Positions 10,856 to 23,300 of a DNA stretch of 64,000 nucleotides are shown in pieces (position 1 is the first letter of the stretch; each line of letters starts with the position of its first letter). Origin of the DNA: Mansonella perstans (taxonomy: Eukaryota > Nematoda > Chromadorea > Rhabditida > Onchocercidae); NCBI GenBank assembly GCA_037074765.1, contig JBAMDO010000091.1:62001-126000 (forward strand). Direction: 5' to 3'. Both the position numbers and the translations under genes were made by a program. Below the pieces are notes generated by a model. The model saw only the letters and a program-made list of their open reading frames with translations, was not told the DNA's origin and searched no databases.

Positions 10856-11082
10856 GCTACGATGCATAAAACCCAATCCTAGAGAACGTCCTATAGTAAA
10901 CAGCCTAACTACCGTAGGATAACGTAAGTTCTATAAACAATGACGACTATTGCAGCTCAAAATTATTTTTTGATTACTGAACCCACTTGGTTTTCATTTC
11001 TCTTCTTCTCTCCCTTATGATCAGTAAGTACCAGCGTGAATAGGGTTATCTGCCGACTGAGTAAGTGGTAGTATAATGTACC

Positions 11083-11193
11083 GGTAAATCTTGGTATATA
11101 CTTTGCTTGGGAACCAAATCTCTATTGTGTCCAATCCTGGTAAATCTTGGTATATACTTGCTTGGGAACCAGACCTTCATTGTGTCTAATTCT
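11083..11193. repeat. Tandem duplication of a 55-56 bp unit
   Basis: Two adjacent copies (11083-11138 and 11139-11193) share GGTAAATCTTGGTATATACT, GCTTGGGAACCA and CATTGTGT/TATTGTGT blocks, with a few substitutions and a one-base length difference. No function is evident. Confidence 0.9.
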
Positions 11194-12443
11194 GCGTCCA
11201 GTTTTGACAATCGATGTAAACTACGTCATTAAACCTTCATTAGGTGAGATATGACTAGATGTAAGTATATATATACTAAATGATAATACAAAAACTTGTT
11301 TGAAAGTATTATATTACTGATTTGATCTAAATCTATCAACAGATCAAAATTTGTATCATTGGAACAGAAAGAATTTAGCTTACGGTGAAGCCGGAATTAC
11401 AGTAATGTTCTTGACCATCGAAAGGCTGCTTATTAAATGGTCAATTATATCAGTTAGGAGGATTATTTAGTAAAACTTCCGTAAACAGTAGAAAATGGAT
11501 TGTCTTTTTTTGCTTAATGAATTACCAAGTAGGTCAGCAAAAATAAAAGGTATCCTTAAGCATAAAAAAGAAAGTTAAATAAGTTTAATTTTTCAATATT
11601 ATGATATAACATACAAAGAACAAACAAAGAGGTTTACTTGACAATATAATTTGTAACTACACTTTATAAACAAATCAATTTTTTTATGAAGCAAATGAAT
11701 GAATTATAAACTCGTTGAGGCTAATGTGGAATTCATAATTTCGTTAAATTCCTTAAATACAATTTTTTTATTTTCATTTACATACACTTTGTAAAATCAT
11801 TAAGTTGCAGCAGTACTACAGTTTGGTACCATAATTTCAAACTTACGACATTTGAACGATGGATAAGTGAGCATGGAATCGAATATCCTTGATTTATTTA
11901 TTGTAATTCTATTACACTGATGATAATCTTTATTTTGTGCATCTCAGTAAAATTTTACAGGGTAGGGTAATAACGCTGTTTTTCCTCTTACAAATACTCT
12001 AAAATAAACAACAGAACGATGCACTGCTTAAAAAATTATTCTGGAATTACTTGGTGAATCCAGTTTTTGCTAATTATTTTCCGCTAATGAACTCAATGGA
12101 ATAACTCCTGGTATGATTTGCAATAAACCGCATTAAAAGAGACAAGTCATGAATATGCAATCAAAATTGATGAGCAAAATTTCACGATGATTGAATTTGA
12201 AATAGGAATTTTTTTCCAGCGATCAAATTCTTATACAACTTACTGTTATCGAAAAAAAAAAAAACCAAAAAATACTCTTCAGATAACATTGTACAAAAGA
12301 TGAGACTATCGTCATCAACAATAATGGACCAGTTCTAGCAAAACAGCAATATATTTTATATTAATAGGCAGTATTTACTATGTTACAAATGTAGTTGCAC
12401 TACGTCAGACAATAAAAAGAAAGAATAAAATCATCAATAACTA

Positions 12444-13249
12444 TCATGGAAGTTTTGCTCGAAGTGTTAAAATAAAACTGATAATTGCCATTTGCAGCTC
12501 GATTTCTCGAGGATTAGTAGTAACATAAAATGCTGGAACACCGGCACGGCACAATGTATCTTGCTGTTGCGCCACTATCTACGAAGAAAACTAACTGCCA
12601 TCATCCGTTCTTTCGCATATAATAGTAATGTTTAAAATTCTGAATGAACTTTATGAATTTAAAAATGATGACTGCGACAAGAACATACCTTATCGAGCTC
12701 AGTGACAATGTTAATATCAATTTGTTTCATTTGTTCATCCAAATCAGGAACGCACTGCAATTCCATTAGTCGTTGTTGTCGATCGTTATAAAGCTGTCTA
12801 AACAAAGGTAATTTATGAAATGCATAAAAAATAAATTCAAAGCTAATCGGAGGTATAAAGCTGTCGTTTAAGTAACTTTAACATTTTTATAAACATACTG
12901 TATGTTTGCATATGCTCTAAATGGAAAAAAGGATATACTATTTCAATAGTTGTTATTAGCGAGATTTTTGCTTCATACACGAGGTAAAATTCTGTACTGT
13001 ACCAATGAACTTTTTTATTTTTTAAATTAAGGAACAAAACAAAGTTTACGTTTCATTCATGCGTTGCAAATCACTGAGCGATTCAACAATCGCAAATACA
13101 GTCCCATCTAACAAACTTTCCATCAACACCTTTCTCAGTGAATCATTGAATTGGCCACGCATTCGTGGTTCCAAACGAATCACAAAATTATTCATTTCTA
13201 ATTGCATAATTTCCATCATCCGTTCCGTGCTAATATTACTACTGCTCAT
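12444..13249 (-). CDS. DGCR6: DGCR6/gonadal family protein
   Basis: DGCR6 and the Drosophila gonadal (gdl) protein form a small conserved family of coiled-coil proteins of uncertain biochemical role. Three exons (13050-13249, 12689-12797, 12444-12578) encode 147 residues, somewhat shorter than human DGCR6. Diagnostic blocks are LLDGTVFAIVESLSDLQRM, then a charged stretch QLYNDRQQRLMELQ, and the C-terminal LDKIVAQQQDTL followed by AGVPAFYVTTNPREIELQM, which matches the family almost word for word. The start at 13249 is the first in-frame ATG (MSSSNISTERMM); a longer N-terminus encoded by an upstream exon cannot be excluded. Junctions are GT-AG and in phase. Confidence 0.9.
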
Positions 13250-14197
13250 CGTTGACGCCAAGTTCCGCTACTTTTACAGTAGAAGAGAAGAATTCATGGA
13301 AAAGTTCGATCTACCTCCAAACTTTCCACAACACCTTTACCGTACCTTCCAAACCATCACTTATCTCCTCCAAATAACCTTTAACTCTTAACACTGCTTT
13401 CCCAAACAGAGAGAACCTTTTGTAACACGGCCCCGTTGTATCATTCACAGGATTTTCAGTCTTTAAAAATTTCCTGGCATAAATGGTGAATATCAGGAAT
13501 ATCCATTGGGAATTTGTTGTGTGGATTTACTGTTGTGAGATTTAGCACAATGTTCAAACGTGCGACGTGCATCCTTTCAAACGTGCATCCTGACGCAATA
13601 TTGACTTATTCCTAAAACCCTTATTACACTTTGCGAAGATCAGTGAGTTTACAATTATATGAAAAAAAAAGTAGTTTTTTGAAGTAGTCAGTGGTGCTAT
13701 CTTGTTCCTCAAAAAAATAGAAATGAAAAAAGTGATGAAGCATAGTGGATTCCGATGATCTATCTTGAGACTTTTTTTATCTCACTTTTGAAGTTTCTCT
13801 CTTAGCGCGCGCTAAGTCACGTTTGCTTTGATGATAGATTTGGATTGGTAGATCATCAACATTAGTATCAACTGATAGTGTGAAGAGCTGATATGTTAAA
13901 TATAGAAGGATTTACTTCCTTCAACACTTTGTGAAATTAGATAGTTTCACGAATTATTGATAGTTATGTTGTTCTATGAGCGATGCAATAAAATGATTCT
14001 TTCAACTAATTCATTAACGTCATCCACTACTCTTCACAATGCTTATTGAAGAAATCAAGTTGTTAAATTGTGGCAGAGAGTGTCGTGAAATGTAAAATTG
14101 AATAACTTGTAGTAATCACTAATAATATGTATGTTGCTTGAAAGGCCTAGTTAGCGTTGCCTAGCAGCTCTTATATTGTTCTAAGCATAGAGCCTTG
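13250..14197. other. Divergent intergenic region
   Basis: Lies between the starts of the minus-strand DGCR6 gene and the plus-strand gene at 14198, so it probably holds both promoters. It contains a perfect 16-bp palindrome (CTTAGCGC GCGCTAAG, 13801-13816). The plus-strand open frame at 13059-13391 is mostly antisense to DGCR6 exon 1 and is not a gene. Confidence 0.5.
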
Positions 14198-14836
14198 ATG
14201 TATAGGGCGATGCGCATGCAATTACAACCATTCTGTACTGCTACTGATTGTAATCGATCATGCCATCAGGTACATCGCCGAAATCAGAAACCCACACCAT
14301 CTTCTGTTTCGGTATCAACCGATTTTTTAAAAGCGAAGCGAAATCTATTACGCCAAGAAAATTATTCCTTTGTAAAAGGTGAGTGGAATTAATAAAAAAA
14401 AAACTCTAAATGGAAATTTTTTTTGAAGAAAATAATCGTAATTTGATTTGATTACCTTTTTCAAATAATTAAGGTTTCAGAAAATGGAACAAAATCAGAA
14501 CCGGTATTGACTACTAATGATGATGATTCTGGAGCAATATTCAGGTCATCATTATCGACTCCTAAACGAACTATAACTTTGGAGGAAATAATTGAATTAG
14601 CAAGGCGTAAGACATCTTGCGATTGCGAGAAACCTTCATCTCAGAAACGCTATGTCACTGCTGATGATGGTGAACTACCGGTGGAAGAACCGGCCATTCA
14701 AGCGTCGGAAATAGTAAGGGATAATGAATGGACTAATGATGTCTGGTCTTATTTGGAACAACTGATGGAATTGGATGCTGACCGCTTATCACTCAGCAGT
14801 GAACCTCTCAATACCATTGACAATGATGGTGATTAA
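14198..14836 (+). CDS. Unrecognised acidic protein
   Basis: Two exons, 14198-14378 and 14481-14836, join in phase across a short 102-base intron (donor GTGAGT, acceptor TTTCAG) and give 178 residues. The N-terminal third has several Cys and His residues (CTATDCNRSCHQVHRR) and is basic. The C-terminal two thirds is acidic, with ITLEEIIELARRKTSCDCEK and a predicted helix near WSYLEQLMELDADRLSL. No signal peptide or membrane segment is visible. Two more in-frame ATGs follow the first within seven codons. AATAAA occurs about 40 bases past the stop. I do not recognise the family; the even splice phases and composition make a real gene likely. Confidence 0.65.
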
Positions 14837-15658
14837 GCAAGTGCCGCAAGCGTCGATGTACCATTTTATGAGGTTGAATAAAGGTAATGTCTTTGAAAAT
14901 AATGACAATTTTATTTAAAGGTGTTTATAAGCCACTGTTTTCAAGCATGGTACATGCATCATGTTGGGTGAATGCAAACCACGTAAGGATTGATATTGCA
15001 ATTAATGTTTGTAGAATATGAAGGAATTTTTAATGCAAATAGGAATTTGATACTTGCATAAATTCATGCAAACATCAAATCCATTACGAATATGGGAAAC
15101 GTTTAATGAACTGAATATTATGTAATTGTAATGTAAGCACATAGAGAGACAGGATATCGTAACATTAAGAAAACTTGCAATATAATGAAATGGACATGGT
15201 AAACTGAAAATGATTTTTCAAAAGCGTTTTTACCACATAGACTGATTCTTTCAAATTTGAAGTTGAAAATATTCAGTACCATAAAAGCGTATTAGTTATA
15301 GTAATTCGATGTATAAGTTATTTTCAAAGCTTACACTAACCCAGTTAATTCTCCAATGCATCGATTTTATTTTGTTTCTTCGTTGCATATTCATTTTACA
15401 GTAATTACCAGAAATTTTCTTGAGTCTGCAGATCGCCTTACAATACCATAAATATTATTTATATAATTGTGTAAACTGTCTTCGATCATGCTCTATTGAG
15501 AACTAGGAATCTTTCAAGACATTCATATGATGCAGAAATATAAAGCAGACTCGCTATCACCTATTGCAAAACTTTAGTTTTTTAATTCACAATGAAAAGA
15601 AGCAATGTTCTTTACGATTCACATACTCATAAGAAATATTCGAAGCCTTTCTTGATCT
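14837..15658. other. Convergent intergenic DNA
   Basis: Between two genes that end towards each other. AT-rich; I see no open frame, repeat or RNA signal that I can support. Confidence 0.6.
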
Positions 15659-17389
15659 TCAGAATCCTGGACTAATATAGGAATTCTCGGTACGTGCCAT
15701 CAAGTATCTTGAAGCACGAGGGTTGAATATCTTTTCACCTCGATGTCCATACATGTGATATGCTAACATGCTGCAAGTCATCAAAAGATGAAAAAACTAC
15801 CAAGTAATTCCAGAAATAGCAAGTAAGCAATGATACTCAATTACTACTTTCCAATCGTATTGGAAATCGGAGTCTTTTTCGAGCGTTGTAACTTTTTCTA
15901 AAGTGTGAATAAATGCAGTTACTGCTTCATTCTTACGAGCATACGTCCTGAATTAAAGTAATGATGGAGTTATTTACTAATAGCTTGCTCGAAAAAGCTT
16001 CTACTTATCTGTAATTAAAATTTACCGACTGTTTGGATAACTTTTCGAACAGTACTGGCAAATATATGGATTAATGCGAACATCAGAATAGACTTTCAAA
16101 GGGTGCTTTGGCTCAAATCCTTTCTCAATGAATTCTGGAGTAGGTGGAGGAGATTCTGCGGTTGTAATGACCAATTCCGTGTTCTCATCAGCTGGATGTT
16201 TATGATACAGCAAATCAGTATAAGAATGAAATGTTCTGCCACATTCGCACTTGTAACCTTTCAAATCTGCGAAAATAAAGTTGAAATCGGTAAAATATTA
16301 GAAATCAAATGAAATAAAAGGTTTTAGAAGAAATGGATCATGAGATTCTCTTAATACCTACTACTTTCTTTTCATTCTTCCTTTTTTTCATATTTCATTC
16401 AAATTAAACACGAAATTTAACAGTTCCTTCAACAGTTCATTCAGTGTAAAAACGAAGTGTATTCCAATGATTAATGAATACAGTTACCGCTATGCTGTTT
16501 GGCGTGGTACTCCAATTCACACATGTAATGGAACGATTCCGAACAACGATTGCATTTATACGGCTGAAGATGGTAATTTAAAGCGTGCTAAGGATTTGAA
16601 ATTACAAAAATTCCTAAATAAATTACAGGAAGATCCTTTCTTTAAAAAGTAAGGATCTTCCTGTAACTTTAAAAAGTAGCAAACCTCATCAATATTGTGC
16701 ACTCGTTCATGAGCCCGCAACGTTGTCAGATAGTTATAAGTAAGTCCACAAAAACGACATTTGTAAAAAACGAAACCACTTTCGCCTTTTCGTCCATTTT
16801 CTGTAGTTTTCTTGTCTGTCGGTATTGCTGAAGTTGATGTGATTACTGAAGGTGGCAGTTCTGAAACTTGCTCCACCAGTTCTTTTGAAGAGGTTGAAAA
16901 ATCCTTAATAGCCTGTGGCTCATGAGCAGATTTTTCGGTAAACTGTTGTCCAGGTTCTTTTTCTTTGATTACAATGTCTTCCATTTGCACTGGTGTGTGT
17001 GATATTTCAGTAGGCGAAGTTGCCGAAATTTCAAAGGATGTTGGTGTGAAAAATTCCGAAGGAGTATCCGTATGCAAATTCTGAAAATGACACTTCTGAA
17101 CTGAACATGTGCTTTCCGAATATGATATATTCAGGAACAATTTTCCGAATATGACATATTCAAGAACAAATAAATATATAGCAAATTATTATATAGTCCT
17201 AAAATTGTAGCCCAGCTCATTCAGATGTCTTATAAAATCCAAAAAAAAAGATACCAATGACGTCGTATTAGCCGTTGTCGATACTGCTGGTGGTAGAATG
17301 ATCGTTTCCGGCTCATCATTTGTACTTATTTCAGACTCGTGATTTGATAGTATTTCCTGAAACATCTTAAATTTTAATTTGTCTAACAT
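15659..17389 (-). CDS. C2H2 zinc-finger protein, probable transcription factor
   Basis: Five exons (17255-17389, 16685-17080, 16488-16563, 16026-16266, 15659-15770) keep frame throughout and encode 319 residues from the ATG at 17389. Residues 1-150 are a low-complexity region rich in Ser, Thr, Pro and Glu. Four zinc-finger units follow. Finger 1 is YKCRFCGLTYNYLTTLRAHE; finger 2 is YKCNRCSESFHYMCELEYHA; finger 3 (YKCECGRTFHSYTDLLYHKH) has only one residue between its cysteines and is degenerate. Finger 4 is split by an intron: YICQYCSKSYPNSR joins to MLAYHMYGHRGEKIF, restoring a perfect C2H2 unit with a GEK linker. Such proteins usually bind DNA in the nucleus. I cannot name the orthologue. 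A 5' exon upstream of 17389 is possible. Confidence 0.82.
15797..15947 (-). other. Candidate alternative last exon of the zinc-finger gene
   Basis: Inside the last intron, a TTCAG acceptor opens a reading frame in the correct phase (completing the Arg codon split at 16026). It runs 50 codons, with TYARKNEAVTAFIHTLEKV, to a stop. Used instead of 15659-15770, it would remove the histidines of finger 4 and give a different tail. It may be chance; the frame is short. Confidence 0.35.
16623..16666. repeat. Perfect 16-bp inverted repeat with 12-base loop
   Basis: Arms TTACAGGAAGATCCTT (16623-16638) and AAGGATCTTCCTGTAA (16651-16666) are exact reverse complements around TCTTTAAAAAGT. It lies in the intron between fingers 1 and 2 of the zinc-finger gene. 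The loop motif CTTTAAAAAGTA recurs immediately after the second arm. Confidence 0.9.
17113..17170. repeat. Tandem duplication of about 29 bp in an intron
   Basis: Two adjacent units share TTTCCGAATATGA, ATATTCA and GAACAA blocks with a few substitutions. They lie in the first intron of the zinc-finger gene, just upstream of the acceptor. Confidence 0.8.
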
Positions 17390-18885
17390 TGTATGTTTTA
17401 AATGACTCAACAAAAATGTTTAATCATTTTACCAGGAAATTAAAGTTCAATGTACTGAATAGAACAAAGTGAAGAAAAATTGAGAAACAAAATAAGCAAT
17501 AACTGTAAGATTTAATCCATAAAACTGTATTCTATATTTTAATAATTCCAAATTTTGTGAGATACCACAGCCATGTTTCTCAAGGATACCGTTAAATGAC
17601 AAAAAAGTCAACACTGGAAATGTATGATAAATAATGGTCTCGATGAAATCAATAAAAGAAATGATACAGCCGTCGATGTTAATATTCAACTGATTAGGAA
17701 AAAAAAGAAATACAAAATCGATGCATCTGTAAATGAAAGAAAAATATCCTTTATCATTAAAATGCATTTCTTAAATAATTTGAAAAATTAAGTACATATG
17801 CATAAGTCTACAGAAATGTACCACATTTCTTCCAAGCAGTGTGAGTAAACGTATTTTGACTCATTAAGTGGCAGTTCTTTCGATTTGCAACATTCCAATT
17901 ATTGATCAGAATTACAATTTTCAAAAAAAAATTTTATTAATAATAAAGCAAAAAAACTATGCAAGTTCAAGCCACTAAAAGTAACACATCTCCTAAAGTT
18001 GAAATTGGATATTTTTCAATTTTCCTTAAAATGGCACATTTTGCCCATACGTAGATGGATAAAAAATCTGAGAAAACTTTTACACTGCCAACTTTCAATT
18101 TCTAGAAGGAAGATGTACATACGCATTAAATGTAAGCTAATTAGAACTGTAAAGAAGTTAAGTATAAAAGCACTTGAAAGTTCAACAAAACACTAGCCCT
18201 ACAGGGAACCTTTGTTGTATCAGCCGATTTGTAATTTTTGCTTACAAAGTTCTGAAACCATTCAAAATTATTCGTCACCCTCACTTCTATCTCATAACTT
18301 TTAAGTTGCTTTGTAAAATGCAAAGTTTTCTAAAAGTTTCTAAAAAAAAAAAAAATTTTGAAAAATTCGAGTAATGAATTTCATAAGTAGATTTCAACGA
18401 AAGGGAAAACTATGGATAGCGCATACAATAATATTTCAGATAGATGTAGTAATAGAAATAAAAGTGCTTGAAAAAACTAAACACAAGATATAAACATGTA
18501 TGTCAATTGTTTACTTTCGATTTCTTTCCTTTCAATTGTTCAATTTATGCAGTTACTACGATTACCTACTAAAAAAAAATTTGAACAACTTTAGACTAGA
18601 TTTTTCAACTGCTGACACAAAAATGACTAAAATTAAATCAAAAATTGATCAAAATATAAACAAAAAAAAAAAAAAAAAAAGAATTCATTTTGCTGCCATC
18701 CAAATCAACCGAATCCATTTTGAAGTAGTACACTGTAGCTTTTAAATAGGCTTATTTTTTGTCATATTTATTCATTGGTAATCATTGTAAATTCCTTAAC
18801 TTCAACTATAGAAGCCGAGTAATATAACTGTTTCAAGTATTTATGAATCTTTCAAGCAGAAAACTTCACTTTTGAATATCTCATT

Positions 18886-18942
18886 AGTAAGATATGAGTA
18901 AGGTATGATAAGTAAGGTATAATAAGGTATGATAAGGTATGA
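18886..18942. repeat. Short imperfect tandem repeat (AAGGTATGAT type)
   Basis: About five copies of a 10-15 base unit built on AAGGTATGAT/AAGGTATAAT. No function apparent. Confidence 0.8.
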
Positions 18943-19485
18943 GACTAAGGTTTAGCATCTCTTGCATGAATTATAAGATTGATTATGCGCATAAAAATTA
19001 AAAGTGACAGTAAACTTTTGCGCTGGAAATTGGAATAATCGAGATTTCTTTTTGGGAAGCCATTTTAGTGTTATAAAATAGTCCAATTAAATTTTGTTAC
19101 TACTTATAATTTTTCATTATTTCTTGTTGAGTTTTGAAAAATTAGAGCAGTAACCAACTATTGTCTCCGTCATTTTTTACTAATTAAATAAATTAATCAA
19201 CGGATACCTGTTGTTCGAGAAATTGTGCCGCTAATTCATCCATTTAATTAGTCAATAATTCCGAAATATCTTAAGACTCACTGAGAACTAAGACAGAATG
19301 ATTTTTAAAAAGAGCTCAAAAGCAATACAGCTGCTAGATCATTACAACATTTCAGAATACACGCAGTTTTTACACTAACTCTCCGCCTGTTGAACATTAA
19401 CATCTCCCACTCACCGATACTGCTGGATGTGTTATTTGTGTTTACATTGTTACATTCAACAAATGGCCAAATGAATTATAAGTGA

Positions 19486-19570
19486 TTATATGTTAATACA
19501 CGTGTATCCTGATATCCTGATATTATACGTGTATCCTGATATTATATGTTAATACACGTGTATCCTGATA
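19486..19570. repeat. Direct repeat built on TACACGTGTATCCTGATA
   Basis: An exact 29-base block (TTATATGTTAATACACGTGT then ATCCTGATA) occurs at 19486-19514 and 19542-19570. A related TACGTGTATCCTGATATTA lies between them. Each block includes the palindrome TACACGTGTA, which contains a CACGTG E-box; this could be a regulatory site or just slippage. Confidence 0.8.
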
Positions 19571-20347
19571 CGTAATTGAAAATGTATCTATCTATTTCTG
19601 ATGGAACGGAGTGTGGAAGAGAATGTCACCACTGCTGCTTAACTTAACCTCTTTTGAATAAACATGAACAATGATGGCAAGTGGACTCGAACTTTTTTCA
19701 CTCCTTTTCGTGGCTATCAAAAATAAAAAATTTTATGGTATATGTCAAATCCAATCTAAAAATGCAACATAATGAACAAATAAAGACTGGTAAAGAATAA
19801 ATCACATTTACCAGCGAAATAAGATAGCTCTCAAGTTTGAACATATTTTCCGAAGATTCATTCTTCAAAAAAATCAATAAAATAATTACATTTCCGCATA
19901 TAAAAGCTGTACAACTATTATCTTATTTCATTATATAAACAGTTAAGAACAACAGATAATAGTTATAACAGTATAGACTCCATTAAGCTATATAGCATGC
20001 ACATCAAAAACAGCTCTTTCAGCAATAATAATTAAATGAATTTCAAAATCATAAACATTTCCCGATCCTCTTGATAGAAGAAATAACAACATTCATACTT
20101 AACATTTTAACATATATACAAATTCACAATAGAGTCACAATTAAATGATCCATAAGATCACTTCCATTTTTTAATTTTAAATTAAAATGTAGCATTGAAT
20201 GTTTTCATTGCAATGCCTTAGAAAACTGATTGATTATTGCATCTCAAGAAAGGCAGCAGATTGACAGTATAGTACAAAGTAATACAATCATAAAAAAACA
20301 AACAAAAACACTGTAAAGAGCGTCAGCAAGAAAATTAAAATTTTTGC

Positions 20348-23300
20348 TCACAACAAGCGAGGTTTTTTTAACTTCAGTGGTGCCTTGCACTTCTTCTGAA
20401 AAAAAGATTTTAATTTATTCGAGAAAAAAAAAGCAAAAAAATCTGATTTGTAAAATAAGAAACACATAAATAACGAGCATGTCATTGCCGAACATCGATA
20501 AAAACTAGTACAATAATTTGATGTTGATAGTTTGTATTTTTTTTTTTTTTTTTTTCAAATGAATGACTTATCCTCGAGATGCATTAAATTACATGCTAAA
20601 AAAGAAAACATCCTAAACCCATGGTTTCATACAAAACATTCTTAATCATCAGTGGCCATTACCCAGTAAATATAATCAACTTGAAAGTAAAATATGCAGC
20701 TTACTCTATGAATTAATCCTCGATTAGCGATGCCTTCGTGTTCTCGTTTATCATTATGCATTTTAGTTAGGGATTCCAAAAAATCATCCACTTCACCCTA
20801 TAAGTTGATTTTTTCCGTCAATATATGGAATAAGTCAATAAAACATGGGATTAGAAGCGTAGTTCACAAAAACATAAAAAATAAGTACAGCTTTCAAACC
20901 TTAAGCTCAGTGTTTCGCACGGAATACTTTTTGAAGTGAAGAACAGCTGATTGTAAATTCGTAAAAACACATTCTAATGCCAATAAATTTGAATAAGCCG
21001 GTAACGATTCAGCCATAAACCGAAACGATTTTTCACTTAATGGAAGGCACGAAATACAGTGTGACAAACACTCTGCCAAACGTGTGTCAAATAGTCCATC
21101 CCTGAATAAATTAAGATAAGTCAATTTCATTTCACAATAAAAATCTTACAATACGAAGTGTTAATAAAGCTAAAGAAAAAGAAATTATTTTTCTTACTTG
21201 TTAATGACTCCCTGCATACGCTGTATTAGTTTTTCAAGTAAACTATCAGCTTGTTTGTCCTTTCTGATAAATGCCAGCAACAATCTGAAAACATACTGTT
21301 ATCGCATAAAAAATAATCGATACGACTTAGAAAGTTAAAAACTCTATATAAATATTATTAAAAACTATATAAATATTATAAATAAGAGATTAGATATTTG
21401 ATTTCCAGATGATTTGTTACTTAATCTGTAGATTTCTCATATAATTTACATTTACATTCTCCCAACTGCGTTTCAATTTCATTTAAATGGAAACTTGTTA
21501 ACAACTTACTTCATGATTTTTGAAAAACCATCGATAGTTACTGATTCACTGGATGAAAGACGTGAAATCATATCAGGCATCAAATTATAAAGAATGTTGC
21601 TCTGAAATGAGTAAATTTAAAGTCGCAGCCAACTGTGTTAATTTTTAGCAATAAAACTATAGTTTTCCCATAAATCAAGTCAATCCTTGATTTTTTAGAA
21701 ATTTTACTTTAAAAGGGAAACAGATGAATTGACATTACCCTTCTTTAATGGCTACCATGTTAAATGCTTTTGCCAGCACCGTAAAAAAAAGAATAATACG
21801 TCACAGCGCATCGAAATGTGCAATGTCGGCATTTCATAAGTAATGTCTATTGTTATATTAAATGAAATGAAATAGAAGGATATAACATTATTTCCTACAG
21901 TGATTTGGGAAAACGATTCCAAAAATTAAACCTTCTTTGCAAGTTCCGAAAAGAAGAATTTAGCAAGCTGTCCGACGTTAACATTTTCATCGTTGACACA
22001 CTGCGCTAGGTCAGCAACTGTCCCACGTACTTTCACCATATCATTCAACATAAGATAAGACAGTACAATAATGGAAGTCTGCCGCACATAATCATCTTTA
22101 TCATTTATCCTAAAATAGAATAAGCAGTATTTGTAAAGCAGTAGATATCAGCAGTGTGCCAAAGTCATATTTAAATTTTACTGAAATATCCCAGGTAAAG
22201 AAAAATTCTTTTAAGGCATAAAATGGCAACCCATGATAGAGGTGTTCGCTATATTTCTCGATCACATTCGGGAAACGAAAACATAAATCTCCAATTGCAA
22301 TCATCAAATTGCTACGGCATTCTGAACTTGGTGAATTTTTGAAATACTCCAGGAATAGTGGCATAAAACGCACACATGTTTTCATACTGCAATGAAAATA
22401 ATAATGTACAAAAAAACATGAAAAATCTTTTCAGTAAATTCTATTTAACATGCCAATAGCTTCCTTAATGCAATTGTAAATCTTACGCATAAGCATTTTA
22501 ATTATTTAAAAAGATTATTCGCGGAACACAATATTAACATATGATTAAGAATGCATTTTCGTGAGCCTAGGCATTAACGTTGAGGAATATTTTTAACGAA
22601 CCTCAGAAGCATGAATTTTGACAATGCCAATATCGCAGTTGAACGGAGTACTTCTGAACATGTATTTTTCTTCGATTTTACGACTGCAACTAAAAATTTG
22701 CCTAAGCGATGCAGAAGTGATCCCTTACGTGACACGGCATTTTCACACATTCGTTGTGCACGTTCCAAAATTCGCTCTTCTTCCGATATTCCTAGAACGA
22801 AAGGAAAAGGGTGTTCCCGATTAAGATCAAACTATAATGTCAAAGGTCGAAATGAATCAAAGATGGAAAAATTTTTGCAAAATTGAAAAATACAATACAT
22901 GACCAATTTTGATAATATCCCAAAAAGATACGTGTTAGTATGTATTAGAAATTCACATAAAAGTTAAGAATGATAAAATTACAAACCCGTTAAACCCAAA
23001 CGATCGCCTTCATCTTGCTCATCAGCTTCGAAAAACCCCCGCCTTTCAACTGATTCAATTTCCAGTGTTGAAGGTACCCTGTTTGTTGAGAACTCTTCAA
23101 CACAATATACCCTCTCCAATTTATTACGATCGATATCATTCCGAGTTGCTCGAATGTTGTGTAAAATTTCATTTTTCCTTTTCATCTCTGCCACGAATGA
23201 CACATCAGTGTGAACTAATGTCTTCAAAGCGACCTCAAAATTTTCCTCACAATGTATCGGGCTGACATTACCAGTCAATTTATTTGCTTTTCGCTTATAT

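Larger units (their letters stand above)
10281..12443. other. Intergenic DNA with two local tandem repeats
   Basis: Promoter side of the ribosomal protein gene and 3' side of the DGCR6 gene. Apart from the two repeats listed separately (10704-10855 and 11083-11193) I see only AT-rich sequence, with no open frame that has credible splice sites and no tRNA-like A and B boxes. Confidence 0.6.
17390..20347. other. Long intergenic region
   Basis: Almost 3 kb between the start of the zinc-finger gene and the end of the condensin gene, both on the minus strand. Short open frames on both strands (for example 17447-17767 and 18500-18745) are AT-rich, with no credible exons. Two local repeats are listed separately. 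An undetected 5' exon of the zinc-finger gene could lie here. Confidence 0.5.

Noticed and set aside
13801..13816. Perfect palindrome CTTAGCGCGCGCTAAG
   Set aside because: Striking GC core in AT-rich DNA, but a single short palindrome with no repeats or flanking element; nothing further to support a function.
22611..22886. Overlapping plus-strand frames opposite condensin exons
   Set aside because: Antisense shadows of the CAP-D2 exon at 22602-22791.
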